64,000 nucleotides of DNA from Zygaena filipendulae (lineage: Eukaryota; Arthropoda; Insecta; Lepidoptera; Zygaenidae): contig OU015663.1 of the NCBI GenBank assembly GCA_907165275.2, positions 2,368,501 to 2,432,500 on the forward strand, read 5' to 3'. This document shows, piece by piece, positions 10,991-24,279 of the stretch (positions within the stretch are counted from its first letter, which is position 1; every line of letters begins with the position of its first letter). The position numbers were made by a program, and so were the translations under genes. Under the pieces are notes generated by a model. That model ran no database searches. It had not been told where the DNA came from and was given only the letters and a program-made list of their open reading frames with translations.

Positions 10991-11140
10991 CGGTCCTATA
11001 CTTACTATCTTCATCTGGTCGAAAGCCGCGATCTTCCCCAGATCGTCGTGTCCTCTTTGGGGGGTTTGTCCACTCCGCGTCCACCGCGTGATCGCCAGTC
11101 ACCAACTTATGGAGGTACCAATGATATGATACCCATGGTT
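10983..11140 (-). pseudogene. C-terminal coding remnant upstream of a family F tail
   Basis: Reading the minus strand into the family F block gives an open frame that ends at a TAA (10983-10985). It includes TGDHAVDAEWTNPP and then KRTRRSGEDRGFRPDEDSK. Codon use is GC-richer than the surroundings and the strongly charged composition looks protein-like rather than random. I do not recognise a family. The position just before a putative 3' tail suggests the C-terminus of a retroelement protein. No start is present. This could also be a chance open frame. Confidence 0.3.
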
Positions 11141-11150
11141 TTTATTAAAT

Positions 11151-13303
11151 TTAATTCTAGAATCCATAACATTGTATACCAAGCTCCGGTTCTCTACACA
11201 AAACCTTTCGTAAAAACGTCTACGTTTGTTTTGTTTGTTGTTTGTTTGTTTTCGGCGCTGTCACGACATCCTTAGTTTCTCTAAACACCGGTCGTGTTTT
11301 AAAATGGAGCAGCGAGCGCGACACTTTCTCCTTCACGGTCGGCAAAATCGCGTGTTCAATGGACCCGCTGCGGTCTGTGTGCGAGACACGGAAATATATA
11401 GAGGTGAACTCGATAAGTTTCTTAGCAGACCCGGTCCTCTTTAGTCTCAGGCGTCTCAGCGCTAAAATCCCACCAAGGATTTCTTCGAAAGTTTATCAGA
11501 ATCATTAAAGAGTTCGCTACAACTTAGTGCTGTCTTGATAGATTCATATTAGGTATACGTTTTTGATTTGTGTTTCAATTGTGACTTAATAAAAACTTTG
11601 TGTTCTAGATGATAATTTATTTATTTAATGTAAATTTGCATTTGTTATAATTAGTTTATTCGGTTTTTCCACCACCGACGAATTGACGTGAATTAACGGA
11701 GATACCTATTTGGAAGTTTGGTACATTCACTAAATATCCTCGAAGAAATCCTGGGACTCATGTGAAACTACGGGTTTTATCACAACATATGAGACATAGG
11801 AATCGCCCGATCATTACAGAGGATAGATAGTAAGGAACTGTGAAAGCTATGAAGCTAGTTTGAGTTGAGGCGTGTCAGAAGGGGTACTCAGAAAGACGCA
11901 TAAATAAGGATGTGCTTAAGAGGAGTTTACATCAGAAGCACTTGAAACCTACTGTAATAAACTATAGTTTTGCTTTAATCCTTAAGAAGAGAAATGGGGT
12001 AGTCTACATACAATACAATATGTACATATGTATGCGTATAACAGCTATTATAATAAAAGAAAGCGCAGTAATGACTTGAAAAAAGCAATTGACCTCTCGG
12101 AGAAAATGATGTCTCACAAAATTGTTCACAGCGTGGCAACTGAATAAAGAACGTGATATGAAATTGCATTTGAAATCTGCATGATTTGCAGCTGAAATGC
12201 TTTCATCGCATGCGCAGCTGCTTCGCTCGACTACTGTGGTTACTTTCTCTATTGTGCATCTGTCATCGCTCATTACTTCGACATCATTTCGACTGAGATT
12301 GCTCGGGTCGTACGGTCGACCGTTACTCTTTCTGTGTTTTGTTTGTATTTCAGTTACACATTATTCGCAAAAAGCTTTTTGTAATGCAGTCGCCTTCGTT
12401 CTATTTCTGTTTATGTCTTTGTGGATCGAAACATGCGTGCCGTAAAGGACTGAACATAACAGAGTACTTATTCTTGTTATAACTTTACGATATGACTCTG
12501 AAAATACTTCAGCATGCAGATACTGGGATATTTTATGAATGACGATAAAGTTGTTGTAGTTTTATACAGTTTATGTTATAATATTATAGTTGAGTATTAA
12601 CTAATAAGTGTATGACGAAATACACTACAGTGGTAACTAAAAAAAAATCTTTCGCCAGTGTTATAAGCCACAATGTACAATAAATAAGCTGCCTTTTCTC
12701 AAGTTTTTTTAAAATTAGTAGGTACCTACTGTGGAGTTTTAATTAGTAACATAAATTATTTTATGGTCGTGTATAGGTATAAAAAAACCCTCCAGTCGCG
12801 ACATTAGTCATTATCATTTAATATGTACTCATTTATCATTAAAGATAAGGAAGATGTGATAATATTGGTTTTTGCAGGGGATTAGAATTGTTATTGTCAA
12901 GGTTAATTTACTTTATGCAATGGTTTATTACTCTGAGGTGGTCTCTGTGCAAGCCGTATAGTGGTACTTACTTATCTACATTCAAAAATATGAAAATATT
13001 CCGGAAATTTATTGTAAAAGTTATGTATCTTAAAAGAAGAAAAAGAAAATAATAATAATTAAATTTAATCCCAGAGAAATTCAAAGTTTGGTCTGTCGTT
13101 TTTTCGATTCGTCCGATCAATAACTTACTATATTTTTGGCTGAAATATTGAATTTGGTAGGTCAATAGCGTACTTGCATGAATGTTTTTTCAGTCTATTT
13201 TAAAGATATATGGCCTACTTAAACAAAGCAAGAAGAAGAAAAAAAATATATCCATAAATTAATTAAATAGAGCGTTTCAAAGTTCTTACTTTAGACCTTA
13301 CCG
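11151..13303. other. Non-coding DNA
   Basis: About 2.1 kb with several short overlapping frames (11226-11508, 12004-12445), none with a recognisable domain. The stretch 12190-12320 is CpG-richer, with TCGCATGCGCAGCTG. I see no repeat or promoter I can defend. Confidence 0.45.
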
Positions 13304-13660
13304 CCGAAACGCGGAACGACGTCACTTGTTCAAAATTACGCCTTATTAATCTGTGACAGAAATGTCACTGTCGTATTGACAGCGTCATGTGACACTGACA
13401 GACAGATAACTTCAATATCCAAAAGCGAAATTAAGGTTGAACTGTGTCGATTTACTTCCAAAAGTTCCAGTAAAGAATCGAAATGCATCTTACCGATGCA
13501 TTTAAAAGTAAAAAACTTCAGAAAATGGAAAATATGCGTTGACTGTATGCACTTAGTTTCTTTTGCCTTCTCTGAAAGAGGTAAATGTTTCCTAAAAAAA
13601 TAAAAAGTGACGTCATGTGTCAAGCTTGGCTGTGATTGGTGTTTCATTGCAACGTTCCGT
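13304..13660. mobile_element. Possible MITE with GAAACG-GGAACG ends
   Basis: The left edge reads CGAAACGCGGAACGACGTCA and the right edge is its approximate complement (GTGACGTCATGTG and then CGTTCCGTTTC). The interior is non-coding. The border match is short and gapped, and there is no second copy here, so the call is tentative. Confidence 0.35.
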
Positions 13661-14466
13661 TTCACAAAATTAAAAGTTGAATATTTTGGAAACTATTGAA
13701 AAATTTTTAGTAAATTTTTCACGATAACGCTTTTCTAAGGCTCTATTTTTTAAATATTGACACAATTTCTTATTATAAATTTCATGCAAGTACCCTATTC
13801 ATCATCAACTCAATCTTAGTCTTCGTTCTATCAAAACGATAATTTGATGATTTTGACGATTTTTGATGATTTCAAAAGAAGATCTAACTGATATAAAAAA
13901 GTAAGGTTGTGTTTTTTCCGATTGTATACGACCGATGGATGATTTTAGTGGATAAGTAATGCAATGGAGTAAATAGATGATTAGATTGCTCTATAAAATT
14001 ACATAGAGCGATAATGGTGCGCCGTTTGGGAAAGGACATTTTATTTCCTAATGATTATAATAAACATTTGGTTCGATAAATGGAATTGACTGACTGTCAA
14101 TTTTTATACAACCCTCAACGACAAACGAGTTTTCTTTGAACATACCTCTCTGGCTTCTTCGTTTGTACGGTTTCCAAGTAATGAATATTGCCATTATACA
14201 AATTTAGCAAATCGGATTAACACGTGGGAACCGTGAAACAGTTTGTGATGTTTGCTGTTAGTTTTGCTTGGTGTATTCCAAGTAAAGCTGTCCATTATTC
14301 TTGCTTATAATGCAATATTCGGAATATGATATCCCATTCTTCACTATTCACTCGAGTACTTTAAAATTTATGTAGTATAACTTTGCTGTTATAAAATACT
14401 GTGTCTCTTTGACATACGAGTAGCTAAGTAATTCAAGTAAGTAAAATTTTATTTTCATTCCTTTTT
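13661..14466. other. Non-coding DNA
   Basis: Contains an ATGATTTTGACGATTTTTGA near-repeat at about 13846-13872. Nothing else is recognised. Confidence 0.4.
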
Positions 14467-14545
14467 TAACCGACTTCCAAAAAAGGAGGAGGTTCTCAAT
14501 TCGACTGTTGTTTTTTTCAAACGCTATATTTTTGCCCAGGTATTG
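14467..14545 (+). repeat. Lepidopteran interspersed repeat fragment (AACCGACTTCCAAAAAAGGA)
   Basis: AACCGACTTCCAAAAAAGGA followed by GGAGGTTCTCAATTCGACTG is a sequence I recognise as common in lepidopteran genomes. A degraded second copy is at 23231-23270. Confidence 0.6.
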
Positions 14546-15087
14546 AATTGGAAAATGTAGATTTTCTCCCAAAAACATGTTTTTACTACCTATCATATTT
14601 AAAACTTAACCGATATAAAAGATTAAGCTGTGCTGATGGTCTCTTCATTAATGTAGTCTATAACAGTAGGTCCGACGTCATTTCGTTAAAACCAATCCCT
14701 AAATTACCTCCATTCTTTAAATTTGCTGTCCGCCGTTTGTGTGACGTCATGACGTGTTGCTATTAGCGACGTGTTGGTATTATATTAGCTAATACTAGGA
14801 TCAGTTCGCCTTATTCAATTAGCTATCGAGTCGAGAGCAAATACAATAATATCCTCCAGCGCACGTGGGTTTCCCGCTGCGTGACTCTGGTGTTCGCTTC
14901 GCAGCTTAGAGCCAGTTTCGTAAATAAATCGAGTTTCGACGTGGGTTTTTTTGCACTGGGCTAGTTTGAGGGCCTAGAAGCGGCAGAGACAAAATTGAAG
15001 AATCCCAAACTGCAATCATAATCGCGCAAAAAATTCACTTTCGTGAAAGATTGGTAGTATTGAATCGATAATAAGCTTCCGTGGATT

Positions 15088-15372
15088 GGCTACTTGACTA
15101 AATTTTTTTCTTTAGTCCGCCGTATAGATTAGTAAAAATAAACATTGGACACGTATTCTTTCTTTTTTTACGTAATCAAAAGATAACGGCGATAGGTCCC
15201 TACATTGAGTAAAAATTTCGCGTGACGTCACAATCCGGTGCAGTTTGTACTGAATAATGACGTCACGAGGCCCCCACCCTAAATTTTAATGCGCTTTATC
15301 TTTGTTTGTTTTCATTAGTTTGAAAAACCATAACTGACTGACTAATTAGAATTTTGATTCTCATACCCTGGA
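15088..15372 (-). mobile_element. Family B element, copy 1
   Basis: Contains TTAGTCCGCCGTATAGATTA at its left and GACTGACTAATTAGAATTTT at its right, the subterminal repeats of family B, and two TGACGTCA palindromes at 15223-15230 and 15258-15265. Reversed relative to the copies at 37588 and 46364. The right end reads CTCATACCCTGG, the complement of the left end of copy 2. Confidence 0.8.
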
Positions 15373-18300
15373 GAACACCCAATTTCAGTCAATGATTATA
15401 CCGTTTCCTAAAGATCCTTTTTCAATGAGTGCACAGGCAAAAATAACATTTTTATTCTGGAACAAATATTTCCTGAGGATATCTCCGAATTCGTACGCGG
15501 GTGACACCGCCGAGAATCGTCACACTACATTTTATATTTATAAAATTTTTAGGTCAGACCAAATAAAAACTAAAGACGGAACGCGTAGAACAAACAAGTG
15601 AAGCCAGGAAAGAGACACCACGCCGTGCACGTACACAGAAACACGCACACACAAGAAAAAGACACCATAAATCCTAAGTAAACTTTGCAAATCCATACAC
15701 TTTCCTAATCACCACATGCATAAGCAACCGGTTTCACTTCGTTGTTCGAGACGTTCTGTCTTTAGCTTTTATTTGGTCTGAGATGTTTAGTTTTAAAATA
15801 CATAATATTCAATGTCGTTATAACGATTGTGACCTGTCATTTTAATCTTAAATTTTATTCTTGACAGTACGAAGCATGTATTAAGTACATACTCGCTTCA
15901 GGTTTTGTTATCTGTCCTCATCGTTTGCTTTACTTTTATCTATTCCTTTCTAATAAAACCTTTCTGTTTGTTTCAGGTAAAAAACAGTCGTTTGAAACGA
16001 GAAAATATGTGGATTTGTCTTCCTCGCTTCTTCATATTCATCACTGAGCAGCGTTTAGTTACCATTTTAATCACCTTTTTAATATCAACCGATAGGCGTC
16101 CGCTTCTGGACAAAAAACAAAGAAGAATGGTAATTTGTAAAAAAACATAAGAACATAGATAAAATTGCGTTACAATAATTGATCCTTCGTGGTCGAACAA
16201 TAACTTAAGACATTTAAAATAAATATTTTGAGTTTATTAGGACATTCGGAATACAAAATATTTTTTTTATATATAATTAATAGTAAAAAAAAGAAAGTTT
16301 TTATGAAATTGGTTTTAATTAATAATTCTTTTATCAAGATCAATTCGTGTGCTCGATTTATATTACATGAGTGACGTATTATCACAACCCCAATGTTTTG
16401 GGGTGTATTGTTTTGTATTAGCACTGCTAATATAATGCTTTATTAATACCAGCTTACTTGCTAGCATACTAATTTCGACCCCTTTCTCCTTCAAGGCACC
16501 AAATCCCCAATCGTTCACGATTCGTGTCGCAGCAACAAGTGACGGATTTCACTTTCGTGTTTACCGCGAGGTCTACGACCCGGGTATGTTTGCCCTGCAG
16601 ACTGAGAAACGACGGTGTATTACCGATGATCATCAAAATTGAACTTCAATCTACATGGCTTAGAGTTGAAATTCGTTCGGATTTTGTTTCGTATGGGGCA
16701 ACCGGGTCTGGCCGTCTACTCAATGATTTACCTAATCGTACGTCTGATGGGTAATCGCTTCAATGATAGGGTTGGCAAATATTCACTTTTTGTTTTTTGT
16801 CTATGATATAAATCACAGTTTGTTTTTTAGAAAGTAACGATTTTATGCTAGCAATCAGCATACCCAATACTTTAATACTGAACGTTTGGGCAACTAAATC
16901 TTTTTCGAATTCACTCTGACTCGGAGACAGAAAAAAAAAGAAAGATGAGATTAGGTAAAATGTCATTTTCTCGAAAAACTTCTATTAGGTACAGTCTATA
17001 TGACGCTGCTGGAAGATTGATAGATAAGAATCTTTCAGAAACATATCATAATATTCCCCGATAGAACAATTTGGGATATTAAAGTGATCTGTAAACCCTA
17101 GGATATCAACAGTTAACACACGCTTCCTTCCCCGCTCCCTGTCCCCCCGCTGTCCACTTCGCCCCCTTCTGGGTGCGTTTGCGAAATCAATAAAGCAACG
17201 CTAATGGCCGGACGACGTTTAGGTCGAGCTATTTTAACTGGACCTGAGCCTAATGCTAGGCAATTCAAGTATAACTATAGAGTATACTATCTACGGTATG
17301 TTTCTTGAACAACTGACTCGTACTGAATGCAACTTCCTTTCATCTTATATCTGCACATTGGTAAGTAACAAATTCGTGCATTAAACCCTTAATTAAAAAA
17401 GACCGTGTGTGCTAATCTGATAACTTGTATTTTAATAGTTTCAGCTGTGTCGTTTTCATGTTGTCCATGATGTTCAAATGCTTTGACGATGTGGCATGGT
17501 CAAAGTTGATATTCTGCCCTTACTCGTGAAAATATATTGCTTTTATAAGACGCGGCAACAAAAAATCCGTAGAGGATCAATCATAGCGCTGGTGGCGACC
17601 TCAGGCGGAGATAAAAGGTCGGAGGTGAACGTACGAATATAACAGCTTTTCGAATTTCACGCGTATATACACAAACTTACATTTTTATTCGATGCTGAGA
17701 TATTGTTTACTGGCGCAGTACGTCGCAGACACCATAAGCTGAAAAGTTGTTTTGAAATTTAATTTACAAACTTTTCGCAAAAGATTCGTTTTCGTAATTT
17801 AGTTAAAATATTTGGCGCAAAGATCGTTTAAACTTTAGATGATAGCTAATTCTTTTAATTTTGTAAACCAATTATTTCTTGTATTTGCACACAACAAGTG
17901 TCGAAAATGTTAAATACCTTTGAAAAATATTATGCCATAACACAACGCAAAAAATGGAATACATTTGAAAGTATCTATTTTAATGACATTAAAGTCAGAT
18001 GGCTGAAAAAACGTTGATAATAATTTATTATTTAGTAATGGAAGTCTAGTCAAAATATATTTGGAATATAAAATCTATTATGATCACATTTTTAAACGAA
18101 TGACTTAATAATAATACATATCGTGGTCGTAAATGAACGAATTTAATGAAATATTTACGCATTGTGTTAAAACATTATTAAGAGTGTTAAAACGACATTC
18201 TCACCGTACCTACTGTACCTACCGTACCGTTCGTGGGTGCTCGCGTGTCGACTGAGCTAAACCATGCAAATCTAAAATTAAGCTTTAAATCATTGCTTTT

Positions 18301-21300
18301 GTACCGTTAACGCGCCGGTCGTTTACCGCTCGTACCAATTTCTGATACACAAGTAGGTACGCCGTGTTATTTCATCAAGTTACTCATCTCTAGCGTCTTC
18401 CGTCGGTATTCGTTCGATCCTTGAACTTGTTGCGTTACTAGTACTACATACTCCATTGTGAATGTATTCGCCTTACAATCATGATTTCTCATGAATCATT
18501 AACTGTAAACTCATGCGCTAGCGATATGAATACGCGCGTGATTCATCCACTTAAACGCTTTTGGATTTTAGCTGTTCGTATCTCTGGGTTTGTAAAACAT
18601 TTCTTTTAATATTTCTTAGATGCTTTCTATCATAATGGAATATTTAGTTTAACATTTTTCGTACTAAATACATATTAGAAAATAGAAATTATCAGGAGAA
18701 ATTATGTAAGATGTGTTTGTTATTTATCATCATTATGGTGGAGTTAACAATTTTAACATTATAAATTCAATACCTCTAATATTTTTGTTGTTCCAAAATA
18801 AATCAAAATACTGTTAAGCCATGAAACATGGGACACGGATTATAAATATTAAATATTTGAGAATGTTGGCAAAAATTACTTTGATAGTTCTCAACTAAAA
18901 GATGCTCTTGAAACTTACAAAACTTAGTTACATGCTTATATATACGTATTATAATAGCAATTTTACACGCAATATAAAATTTGGTGTAGCTGAGATGCGA
19001 TGCGTATTCGAATATGCAAATCGGTCCGTATCTGAAATACAAGCGCGGATGGTGGTCGGTCACGAATCCTTTTGTGGGTTGCCCTTGGCACGTCCATCTC
19101 GTTCATCACGAGTAAGTACTCCACAGTCCACGCTGAGCCACGAGATTAACAGAGCGTGACGGTATCTGTGATGTTGATAATAATAATAATAATCCACATC
19201 ACAACACGCAGTTTTTTGTTGTGTTGATGTTATTGAACATTTTAAACTAGCTAGCTCTTAAAACGGAATCCCCCATATCTTTTGTTAGGATATAGCGGTT
19301 CGTACTCGTGTTGAGAATATTGATTCGTTTATACGTAATAGCATCGAAATTGTTTAAAAAAATACGTGAATTTATATTAGCTAGCAAACGTTTTTAGTTT
19401 ATCCTTGTAGATGTGTCAAAGTCAGAACTACACTAAAAATTATTCATACATTGTTCTGCCAAAATATTTGCATATCCAACATGAATAAAACATAATATAA
19501 GTTATTTATCAATGTATTTTGTATTTTTATGCTATATTTCGAACTGCGCAATAACAGTGTGTGGTAGTATAGCTACCGATTAGATTATATACATACGTAG
19601 TAGTTATTGGGGTGTCAGTTCTTTTGATTGATAGACGCATTAGACAAAGCTAATTTTGTTTTGATGACGTTGCTTTAATTTTGATAATGCACTGGTGTGC
19701 GTACTAAAGTAGGTACTATTTCATTTATAAACTTTTTAAGTGTCTTTAACTGTCAAATGTTCCGAAAATACCTTTAAAGTAAGGACACATCGATTACTTT
19801 GTTCTGAACCATAATGCGTGCTTATAATTGTAAAGTTTAATGATTGGTGTCTTATTATGTTCCTGCCTTTGCGAGTTACCTACTGCAAGTTTCAGATTGA
19901 ACACGTTCTTCGGAGGTAGCATTGTTTGTACTATGAGTTGTGTGAGTCAACACGGCAGGGCCACGTTGAATTAAAATAGCTCTTCAATTGCGACCGGGGT
20001 CGGTTGTCGGGTCGTGAGCACTGTGAGTAAGCGGCTCGCTATTTCACGTACATGCTGCACGTAGACCTTTAGTGACTTGGGGTCCAAGCTGACTGATAAA
20101 TAGGCTCCAAAATTTATTTTATTGTAGTCCGTATGACTGCTTTCACTTATTTATGTCAAGTAAAGTCCTAAAACCTTACGTTACCTAAAGTAAAATTTTT
20201 TTGGTAAACGTATATTGATACGAATAACAATATGAGAATATCATCAAAAACATCAGTAGACCTCTTCGTCTGTAATATCATTTATTTCCAAGGCAGGCAA
20301 AGGAACTCTCGATATAAGTGGATCGACCTAACGCTAACCACATCACATTATTTATAAATGAATATCCTACATGCCTCATACGAGTACGTCGTCGCTAGAA
20401 CTGTCTGATGCACGCCCCAGTTAGTACAATTTGTAGGTCTGTTCTCGGTACAGTGAATTACTATACTAGCTAGCCGTGGGAATTTAATGTTTGAATGGTA
20501 AATAAGAGATGACTGGACTTGCTCAACTAAAAGGAACGGATGTGAGTGTTCGGATATCAATGAAGTAGAAAATAGACTAGGTACTTATTAGAGAGTAGGA
20601 CATTATGGGGTCAAAAGAAATACTCATGTCATGCTCCAATTTACTGTAGTTATTTAATTTGTCATCAGTAAAACCGGTTGCAGTCAATAAATCTTTATTA
20701 TACTATAGATGCATAATATTAGATACGATATAAGCTATTTTCACATTATTTTTCGTAAACTATGGAAACTAGATAGATGCTTGAATTGGAACTGGAATTT
20801 TGATAGATGCTTGACATAATTATGCATAGTTATCAAGAAATTGAAAGCAGAAAAGTAGGTTATTTGGATGATTATATCACATTCATACATATTTATATGC
20901 TTGGTACCGACTACTCTGTAGAATGGCACGCTTTTAGCTGTTACTTAAAAAAAAATGTTGATAGAGCAGCAGTCATGGATAAGATATAACCAAGAGTATT
21001 TTTCCGATCTTTCAACTTTTAAAAGGTTTTTGAATTGACGACTTTTTCATTTACAATTTAGTCCAATAACTTTTTTTTTGTTATTTATGCTGCCAAGGCC
21101 AAGAGCACAACTCACACATCCACTTCTCCTTTCGTCTCCGAGAACTTTTCTAATATTCTCCAATTTATTACTTCCACTGGCGAAATAAAGTATTCTTGGT
21201 CGGAGTTAAAGTAGGTGCAATTGCTTACGATTATCTTAAATTACGATGTGGGCAGTTAATAAAATCGGTGGGTTATATGGCTTATGGGTGCTTCAAACGA

Positions 21301-21949
21301 AGTCTAATAATTTTATTGTTTCTTTTCGACAAATGTCTACCTAGAGGTATACAACGTATTACTACTTGGTATCTTTGTTTTGAAAGATTATCTTTTAGAG
21401 AAGCATAATAATAATGAATCAATTATATTACTGGTTACCACTGCTTCCGTTAACACTTTTCTAACCTCAAAGAAATTTCCTGGCCGTATATCAAAATGAA
21501 ATTACACGATGATGCATAGGTACGCAACTACGTAGCGAATAATCCATTATTTGTCCAAGATTGAATTATTACGATACGATGGCGTATTAACTAGAGAGCT
21601 TGGGCAATTTATCATCCCTACCCGAGGCTGGTAGGTACTGAATCGATATTTCTTATTAATAGCGTAAAAGAACAAGGGTGATAATAATCTATGTTCAGAA
21701 ATAGCATCAAATAAGCTATTGAAGAGAGACATGATAGTTTGTGAAATTTCGAATAAATATCGGGTAAGTAATACATTGTGCAAGGACTTGGTTTTCCGGA
21801 AACCTCGAAAGGATTTTCCTTTCAAGTAGTGTAAATGTAAGCCTGAGAAATTCTGAAAATCATAAATCGACTCTCAGTTTTAGCTGCACTCCCTTGAAAT
21901 GTAAAGAATCGTAATCAGGATAACTTCTCAGTACATTTTGGTTCGGTAA
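15373..21949. other. Long non-coding stretch, few repeats
   Basis: About 6.6 kb without a family A-G copy. Short frames (for example 15905-16150, 16524-16754, 18902-19159, 21196-21408, 21547-21825) lack domains, and most coincide with AT-rich simple sequence. Notable local features: a C/T-rich tract at 17122-17172, CpG-richer stretches at 18200-18560 and 19940-20080, (AAT)n at 19173-19194, and a small CCCCAATGTTTTGGGG hairpin at 16388-16403. This is the least repeat-dense part of the window and the likeliest place for conserved regulatory DNA, but I see no specific element. Confidence 0.5.
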
Positions 21950-22315
21950 GCTTTTGTCCAAAGCTGCCCTGATAAATAACCCGCAGCACAGCCCGGCCAG
22001 CCGTCGGCGACCATACCGCTGACCGGGCTAGGGGTAGTGGCCGGGGTCCTCGGCCACAACCTGCCGGCACTGGCCGCAGGCGAAAACCCCATGCAGGCAG
22101 TAATGCGGGGTCTCGTCGCAATCTCCAGTGCGCAGACGATCGCCTGAGGCTAGAGACGCCGCATAGCGCCCAGCTGCTCAAGGAAGGACCGGGGGGTAGT
22201 AGACCCCCGCGAGAAAGAGCTCAGGCAATGGGGGCAACCCCCAGACGCTCGCAGCCGCAGCACTCCCCACATCGAGGGGGTCGGCGAAGAGAACCCGCAG
22301 CAGCCTGATAATAAC
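21950..22315. mobile_element. GC-rich island, probable mobile-element fragment
   Basis: A sharp switch from AT-rich DNA to strongly GC-rich sequence (GACCGGGCTAGGGGTAGTGG and similar) and back. AACCCGCAGCA occurs near both edges (about 21978-21988 and 22298-22308), which could be a repeat of the element or a target-site duplication. The composition fits a retroelement fragment in a foreign context better than host coding DNA. Confidence 0.45.
21980..22147 (+). pseudogene. 55-codon open stretch, possible retroelement protein C-terminus
   Basis: The plus frame is open from just after a TAA at 21977-21979 to a TGA at 22145-22147. It includes IPLTGLGVVAGVLGHNLPAL and then GENPMQAVMRGLVAISSAQT. 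The alternating hydrophobic and small residues look like a folded protein. It has no start and no family I can name. It may be the end of a gag-like ORF, with the rest of the island as its 3' untranslated region. Opposite-strand frames here are longer but look like by-products of the GC content. Confidence 0.35.
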
Positions 22316-23230
22316 AATTGAACAATTGCTAATGGATTCATAGTCAATAAACATGGATAGTACAAACATTAGCAGTTTGATAATAAAGTACTTTGATTAA
22401 AATTTAATAATGCCATGAAGCAAATTTTGCTGCGTACAATATTTTGTTGTATAACTTGCTAAATATAAACATAACTTGTTTATCGTCAAGATAGGTCAAT
22501 ATACTGAACAGTATGAAGAGTATTATGAATTCGTTGTTTATTATGAATTGTTTTTATTTCCACTTTTTAAATTACCTACTGATAACTGACCTTTGAAATT
22601 AACTGCTTCATTATCTGTAATAATCACACCTAATAATAACAATTGCGATGAGTAAGGCCAAGTGTAAAATAAGATAAATTTAATAATTATTATCAGTTTT
22701 ATGATCAATAAATTAACGAAACAGATAAAACAAAATAGATTTCTCACAATATCGAGTTGCAACGGAGCATCACATCAGAAATGTCGTAAAGCATCGAAGA
22801 ATTTCGAAAATACGATAATTCATTCCGAAATAGTTAGTCACTCTTAGGAAAAATGCTTAAACATGACATAAATCCCTTGTAATTGTCCAAAATTTAAATA
22901 GAATTTTTTTAAAAGCGTCCTAGAAAGTTCAACTAGTATTATGTAGTCTGTAAACGTGTTTTTCTTGGTTGTATTATTTTCACTTGATTTCAATTGCGAT
23001 GGCGTGAATCAAGCTTAATTGAAATGTCCCCGAGATAATATTTTCACCAATTTACTCCAGATATAGGTAGTATTAAGTAGATATATTTTGTCAAAGTTCT
23101 TGCCAAGATTTATGTCCGCGGGACCAAAAAGAAGAAATCCAATCTATCTTAATTCCAAAGTTAAATTAATTTTGCACTTGAGCTGTTATTATTCTGTAGG
23201 TACATACATCTGAACAACATATTATTTTTT
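22316..23230. other. AT-rich non-coding DNA
   Basis: Nothing recognised. Confidence 0.45.
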
Positions 23231-23395
23231 TACCGAGTTCCAAAAAGGAGGAGGTTCTATGTTCGATTGTAAGTATGTTTTCTGATATTTTATATGAAAA
23301 ATCTAAAATGAATGAATTAAACACTCCTTTTGTCCTGAAGTTCCCGAGGGAAGCTCAAAATTCGAGTCGTCGAACCGTGGGGAACAACGAATTAG
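23231..23395 (+). repeat. Degraded repeat fragments
   Basis: ACCGAGTTCCAAAAAGGAGG matches the repeat at 14467. Further right, 23330-23390 resembles a minus-strand family A head (GAAGTTCCCGAGGGAAGCTC, ACCGTGGGG). Both are strongly diverged. Confidence 0.4.
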
Positions 23396-24177
23396 TAATT
23401 TTTTTTTTGCCTTCTCACAAATATAATACATTTATATGCGATTGCGTGTACGTTACTATGAGTTTGTATATTTTTGCCATACCAGAACAGATAGATGTGA
23501 CACACCATAATATTGCATGCTTACTTCCTTCAAAGTACACTATAAAAATCTTCGTAACATACATGCAACTACGAGCACGTGTAGTGAGTTAGTAACCCAA
23601 GTACGAGTAAGGATTATGTTTGACAATATTTTTTCAGCCCATTAAAATACCACACATTGTTCCAAGTTCCAAGCTCGACTAACGCGGCGGTTGAGTGCAC
23701 TTGACCGCGTAATTGTGCAACCCACTATGTACCTGCATACATATTATGTGTATCTCCCTTTCGTACGGACTCACCATTTGTGGGTATCACCATCTCGCTT
23801 CCTCTCATTTGGACTTCGTTGCTTAAAGTTTTGTTGACAACGAGAAAAATTACGATTAAAATAGTACATAATTAATCCTCAAACGCAATAGAGTCATCTA
23901 ACGTGATTTTACTTGAAATAGTTAGTCCACACTCCACGCTAAGTAATTCTCGAAGTTATTTATTTCAGGAGTTTTTACTACACTTAGGTTCCTACATAGA
24001 ATTTACATAAAATTATACAAAAATTTTGAGAGCAGAATTCCTCTCTGTTTCACCACCGTTGTTTTACCAAGTGTAATTTTATGGTTGATCTCATTATTTC
24101 CTCTACTCTCCACTTCGATCAACAATACTCCGCGTTATTGTATGCTAGAGATCGCAATCATATTTATTAGTTGTAGC
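23396..24177. other. Non-coding DNA
   Basis: No feature recognised. The frame at 23275-23592 has no domain. Confidence 0.4.
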
Positions 24178-24279
24178 TGTGCATACAGTTTCCCTTGGCG
24201 GTAATTTCGGCGTTCCCGCGGGAATTCCGGATTACAATATAGCCTATGACACTTAAAAACAACGTGGCTTTCTATCGGT
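24178..24279 (+). repeat. Family A repeat, truncated
   Basis: Recognisable by GGCGGTAATTTCGG, CCCGCGGGAATTCCGG and AACAACGTGG. It is cut off exactly where family E copy 1 begins. Confidence 0.65.

Noticed and set aside
17122..17172. Splice acceptor polypyrimidine tract and exon
   Set aside because: The C/T-rich tract is not followed by a usable AG plus an open coding frame with any recognised domain.
22150..22369. Antisense frames in the GC-rich island
   Set aside because: Several overlapping phases are open because of the GC content; the plus-strand 55-codon stretch is more protein-like.
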